Source: Cladocopium goreaui
Taxonomy: Eukaryota > Sar > Dinophyceae > Suessiales > Symbiodiniaceae
Reading direction: 5' to 3'
Assembly: GCA_947184155.2 (NCBI GenBank)
Contig: CAMXCT020001480.1
Span: 639,466-703,465, forward strand
DNA: 64,000 nucleotides
The position numbers were made by a program, and so were the translations under genes. Below the pieces are notes generated by a model. It made no database searches and had not been told where the DNA came from. It saw nothing but the letters and a program-made list of their open reading frames with translations. Shown one piece after another: positions 59,612 to 64,000 of this stretch. Within the stretch, counting starts at the first letter, position 1; each line of letters starts with the position of its first letter.

Positions 59612-60715
59612 TCACCGACCCCGACAGGCACCCGAACAACCCCTCAGCCTGCAGGCTGCAATTGCCTTGTGCCGCGCCAAAAGTGCGGATAGGGCAGATG
59701 CATAGGACCAGGTCAGATCTGGTACACCTGCTTGCTGACCTTAGCAGCTTGGCTATGCTTGGCTATGCTTGGCGCTTGGCTTAGGCACCTGAGGGAATTG
59801 GACCGTCCCACGGGTGCACAGGACGTTTTTGATTTTTTTTGAATAGATTGGTAATAGATTGGTAATAGATTGGTAATAGATTGATCATCCTCTCAAACAG
59901 CTTCAAGCAGAACCTGCATCGGCATCGATTTGCGTGAACTTTTTCAGATGTGGCACCTACGTCTGGCCCATTCTTCTTGATTTGCTCTGACATGTGGACC
60001 CCAGGCATCACCACGTGTGCCTGGAAGGCAGGAATTGAGTGGGAAACGCCAAAGGAGTTTCAAAATTTCCAAACAAGTCAGCTGAGTTGATTACAAAGGA
60101 AAGCCGCGTTTAGAAGGTGATCACGGTGATCATTGGAGCATGGAATGAAAGCACTGTTGTTTTCCCCGTTTGTGATTGCCTTGGCATTCTTCATCACTGA
60201 GTCCGCCATCTCAAGTGCATTCCAGCCAGTTACCTGACAACTCTCCATAACGTGCCGCCGCTCACACGAATCCTTCTGACATGGACTTAGTTCACCACCA
60301 AAAAAGAACACTTAGCTCAGCCACAATCAGGGACGCAAATGCACACAATAGACTAGCCATGACTAGCACTGAGAGTTCGAAATTGCAATCCAGTCGCAGC
60401 ACCGCGAGTAAGCTGTTTCCACAGCACCGACAGTGCTTTGGCATCCTCAATGGTCAAGCGGTCTTGGCACCATGCACGCGCCACAAAGTACCTGGACAAA
60501 CATGAATCATTGAACAAATTGAACAAGGATTCTGATGTCCACTGTACCCACTCCAACATATTCGAACCATTTTCACTCCGATTCCTTTCATGATCCTTTC
60601 ACGATTTCTTTCAAACACTTTGAGACCAAGGCACAGAAATTCAGCCAAGGCATGCGTAGCAATAAACCATGGGTTCCCGTAGTCTGTTTTGGCGCAGGCA
60701 CCGTAGCCGCAGTAC
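59612..60715 (-). CDS. GH15 glucoamylase-like protein, C-terminal exons
   Basis: Five exons follow glycoside hydrolase family 15 order. Exon 1, from 60,715, reads RYCGYG then GNPWFIATHALAEF, matching the GH15 GRYxED...GNPWFLxTxAxAE block. Exon 2, from 60,491, reads YFVARAWCQDRLTIEDAKAL. Exon 3 (60,180-60,233) reads ALEMADSVMKNAK. Exon 4 (59,945-60,020) reads HMSEQIKKNGPDVGATS, containing the SEQ catalytic-base motif. Exon 5 (59,612-59,718) reads DLTWSYASALSALLAR and ends in TGA. Splicing exon 3 to 4 uses a GC donor and exon 4 to 5 a GA donor; both restore the frame. The enzyme class removes glucose from alpha-glucan ends, as in starch breakdown. The usual RYPED is replaced by RYCGYG, and the catalytic-acid region lies upstream in exons I did not identify. 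Confidence 0.75.
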
Positions 60716-60809
60716 CTTGGACTTGGATATATCATGTTCGACGCCCGAGAGGAAGAAAAAAAACGAAAAAAAACTATATAGTCAGACTTATAGTCATGAC
60801 ATGTCATGA

Positions 60810-61780
60810 CTATATATATGAAACTATATGACTATATTGTGCAATTACATTAGCATACTGCCACGATCCAATCTGTGCTGTTATTGTACCTACTACAACA
60901 TACGCCACCGCACAGTGTTTCATGTCACAAGTGTGTGAAATGCCTAAAGATCCCAAGGCAAAGAAAACATAAGAATACAATACCTTTTCGATGCACTCCA
61001 GCATGCTTTCTAAGTAATCAGTAGGTGCATATACGTGCGTACTCTCTTCCTATGTCTTCAAAGTACATTTAGAGTGAATCCTGTAATCCTACACCATAGT
61101 CAATTTATGTCAATTTTCTCTTGAAAGGGCCAACAGGATCAACAGGACCAGTCTGGAAAACGTTCTACCAAGAGTCGTGTCCCCAGGGTACCGCCCAATC
61201 AGCAAGCCCACCAAGCCTGTGGAGATCGTCTTGTGCAAATAAGGTCATTAAAACATAATTTAACATGAAAACATATGAAAACCATATCAAATTTTAAATT
61301 AGTTCAAATTAATTCCAATTAATTCAAATTATACATAAGGTCCCTTCTCTAGACCCTTCATTTCATGGTGGTAGGTCTTGTTCTCTCAAACATTTCTCCA
61401 TTGAGGCCAAGGGATAAGAAACGAGAGCTAGCCGGTTGGGTACTGCTTGACGTGTGGGGCAATCATGGCGTCAAAACTCCACCCCCACATCGAGGCGGAG
61501 GTTTGGAACGCAAAGCATTGCATGCGTATGTCTCATGAAAAAGTCCCGTGCTCATGAAAAAGATGATCATGATGGTGATGGTGGTGGTGATGGTGATGAG
61601 GGGGAGGGGGGAGGAGCGAGCATGAAGATGTCGTATCATGGTTCATGAATACGCTGCTACTGACCATGATGATCCAGGATGTCTCAATACGCATCCCTCC
61701 AGGGGGAGGGGGAGGTGTAATTGTGAAACTTTCTTGAGATTCCAGCCCCTGCCAATACCTCTAAAGCAAGAGGGGCTTCA
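60810..61780. other. no supported gene
   Basis: AT-rich sequence with (TATATG) and AATTCAAATT repeats. A GATGGTGATGG-rich tract lies near 61,565-61,610. Confidence 0.5.
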
Positions 61781-61788
61781 GCCAGGCA

Positions 61789-61872
61789 GCTAGCCTTTGT
61801 GAAATCTTTGTGAAATCTTTGTGAAATCTTTGTGAAACCTTTGTGAAATCTTTGTGAAATCTTTGTGAAATG
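61789..61872. repeat. 11-bp tandem repeat TTTGTGAAATC
   Basis: About seven near-perfect copies. Confidence 0.9.
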
Positions 61873-62299
61873 TGAGCCAAATGGGGCAGTTCTGGCAATG
61901 GCGACAGAAAGCACACAGCGTCTGTCCTTTTGTGCGATCGACAGCATTCACTTCATAGTACCGAGCCATTGACCTGGCAAGGTCTGTTGCTGATATCTGC
62001 CAATGTTCAATGCCTTGTCAATTGGGTTGTGGTCAAAACATGTCAAAAGATGTCAAAAGATGTCAAAAGTACGAAACGTGTTCATGAAAAGTGCCATGCC
62101 AATGCCATCTCTGCCAAATCACTCGACGATTTTGCCAGCTGTGTTGATTATTCGATGGTCATGCGGTGGTAGCACTGGATCCTCACACCGGCGATGGAAA
62201 AACCATATAAACCACGGCTGCCAAGCCAATGCCCACCACATGTCCAAACAATCTGCAAAATAAATCATAATAGTGAACAAGTCGCTAAGGGCAGATGCT

Positions 62300-63570
62300 T
62301 CAAAATTGCGCAAATCATAGAAGGCTCACATCTCTTTTCTCCGGGTAAATGTCTGCATCCAAGTCTCTCCAATCCCAGCAGCCACAAAGTTTGTGACAAT
62401 CAAAGTCTGCACATCCAATTCGCATGGACTTCTTAGATCTTTTGGCCAAACTTCCCCCGTGCTCTGCAGCAAGGGCTCCTTGGACAGCAAAATTTGAAGA
62501 CGATGATGGTGGAGCTATGTGGAGCTGCAAGTTCTTCAGGTCACCTGTTTATCACTAGGACTAGGTGACTAGGAGGCACTGCTCACAAGGTCAAGAAGAA
62601 CAAATATAACAAATCCTGACTGGAGATGACTGGAGAATCCAAGGCTCAGAGTTGGAACACTTCGGCCCAGCTAATCCTTGCTGCCTGCCGGCGGTCGCTT
62701 GCACCAAGTCCTTGCGATCATTGGAAAATCTTGGAACATCAATGATCTCCAATATCTCATGGCCCCTCAATACCCTGTGGGATGACGTCACCCACTTGCA
62801 CATGTGGCCTTGCCAGTACTGAGTCACTTCCCTCCCATCTTTACTGTACGCTCTTCTTCCAGTCCTCTGAGATGAAAGACTTGGATACGGTTGCCAGGTT
62901 CTTTGCCTAGAATGCACTTAAACCAACGACATTGCAAATGAATGCAAAGTAGCGGCAAAGGCGTACCAAAAAGAAGGGAAAACGTTTCCCTCATGCAGAG
63001 CAGGAAGCTTCCAGGATTGCAACGACTTGCCTACCGTCATGTTTCTATGGACCAAGGGAGCTTTGTTTTCTGTATTTGTTGGTCCAGTTTTGGCCCAGAC
63101 ACGCTGTACACCCAATTCGCATAGCCTGACTTTGGCCATTGCACGCTGGAGTTGAAGCCCTTGCGGTTGCACACACGCACCCCTTCCTTGAGTGCAAGCC
63201 GTTGGACCTTGCGCGGGTCGGAAATCGATGGCAATCGGCTTCTTGAGATTGGCATCCAGCAAGTTGTTTACTTCATTGATCTGTTTGAGAGGTTGATGTT
63301 ACATGGTGGTCTTCAGTTGATTTAATTTGTATGTGCAAAATTGCGCAAATACTTGAAGCTGAGATCACCTTGAAGCTGAGATCACTGCTATCAGATCCGT
63401 TTTTGTCAAAGCCCCACCTCGCTGACAAAGAATTGTCTTCCATAGACCTCTTCCCAGGGGCCGACAGAACCCTCGTTGTACCAGGTGTTCCTGATGCAAG
63501 AAGTAGATCAGTCAGGCCACAGCACACTGCATGAAGCTTACCATGCAAAACAAACAAGATCTCTTCGCAA
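62300..63570 (-). CDS. candidate exons upstream of the GH15 gene
   Basis: Several minus-strand stretches look coding. About 62,330-62,470 reads VWPKDLRSPCELDVQTLIVT. About 63,060-63,230 reads LALKEGVRVCNRKGFNSSVQ and WPKSGYANWVYSVSG. About 63,418-63,500, after a TTGCATCAG acceptor, reads NTWYNEGSVGPWEEVYGRQF before an SEV/GTGGGG donor. They share the strand of the GH15 exons and could be its 5' part (a binding domain or N-terminal catalytic region) or a separate gene. No signature decides this. Confidence 0.35.
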
Positions 63571-64000
63571 AACGCAAATCATACCGCTTTCTGCTACTGG
63601 CACCACGCGCTTGAACATGAATGATCATGAATGCATGTAGCCTCCAAACTCCTCAGGCTTCTTGGAGTTCTTCCTATCTGTGTCACTGACGACTACTTAA
63701 AGACCATTATAACTGACCAGAAGTGACCATACCATAAGAAGTTTCAAATGTTTCAGGCTGAGCTTCACAAAGTTCAGGGCATCATAAAGGACGCCAGTAG
63801 TGCCACCTGCAGAGCGCAAAAAAAAGATTGTTTCGAAACAAAAAACTGTCCCATGGATGAATTCAACGAATCACATCAACTCACATCTCTCTGTGTCACA
63901 CTCTGTGAATAACAAAATCAAAACCTTGGCTCGCTCATATCGTGGGGATTGTTGCGCCCTACACCATGACACTCCGCCAACAGCACGCACCTCCACCTAA

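Noticed and set aside
61868..61890. TGTGAGCCAAATGG as a relict dinoflagellate spliced leader (reverse complement) marking a retroposed gene
   Set aside because: Only a partial, gapped match to the conserved leader end; no adjacent intronless gene.

Overview
The window looks like nuclear DNA of a dinoflagellate, most plausibly a Symbiodiniaceae-type alga (inference). The evidence is gene structure: short exons of roughly 40-250 bp, introns with GT, GC and GA donors and an AG acceptor usually followed by G, nearly all recognisable genes on one strand (minus), and large amounts of simple and tandem repeat. There are no bacterial operons, no rRNA or tRNA genes that I can recognise, and no CRISPR array. 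Gene models were assembled by eye from reading frames and splice sites, so most are partial.

Layout. 1-2,500: AT-rich spacer with three copies of a ~100-120 bp hairpin (MITE-like) element. 2,535-11,803: a higher-order satellite array, about seven units of ~1,295 bp. Each unit is itself a nested palindrome, and its central loop switches orientation part-way along the array. 12,100-14,470 (-): a small putative secreted Cys-rich gene with a PAN/apple-like exon. 14,800-20,100 (-), possibly extending to ~27,500: exons of a large BIRC6/UBE2O-type E2 ubiquitin-conjugating protein, in which the exon with the catalytic cysteine was not found. 28,700 (-): a kinase N-lobe-like exon. 29,160-29,820: a 9-bp minisatellite. 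30,254-31,378 (-): an immunity-related GTPase (IRG)-like gene with an inserted SH3/KOW-like segment. 32,990-35,820 (-): scattered exons, one of them coiled coil. 36,520-37,260 (+): a small unrecognised gene, the only convincing plus-strand gene, enclosed between microsatellite blocks. 37,560-39,640: ~2 kb of tetranucleotide repeats. 40,141-44,830 (-): a calcium-dependent protein kinase (kinase domain plus at least three EF-hands). 45,495-51,745 (-): a degenerate Penelope-like retroelement with permuted domain order (zinc finger-GIY-YIG, then reverse transcriptase), an upstream ORF1 and direct terminal repeats. 52,190-53,950 (-): unrecognised exons. 54,324-56,307: a ~535 bp direct duplication carrying a conserved coding exon. 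56,850-58,052 (-): an unrecognised gene. 59,612-60,715 (-): the C-terminal part of a GH15 glucoamylase-like enzyme, with candidate upstream exons to 63,570.

The genes show no shared pathway. They look like a typical minus-strand dinoflagellate gene string (signalling kinase, ubiquitin ligase/conjugase, GTPase, starch/glycan hydrolase) interrupted by retroelements and satellites.
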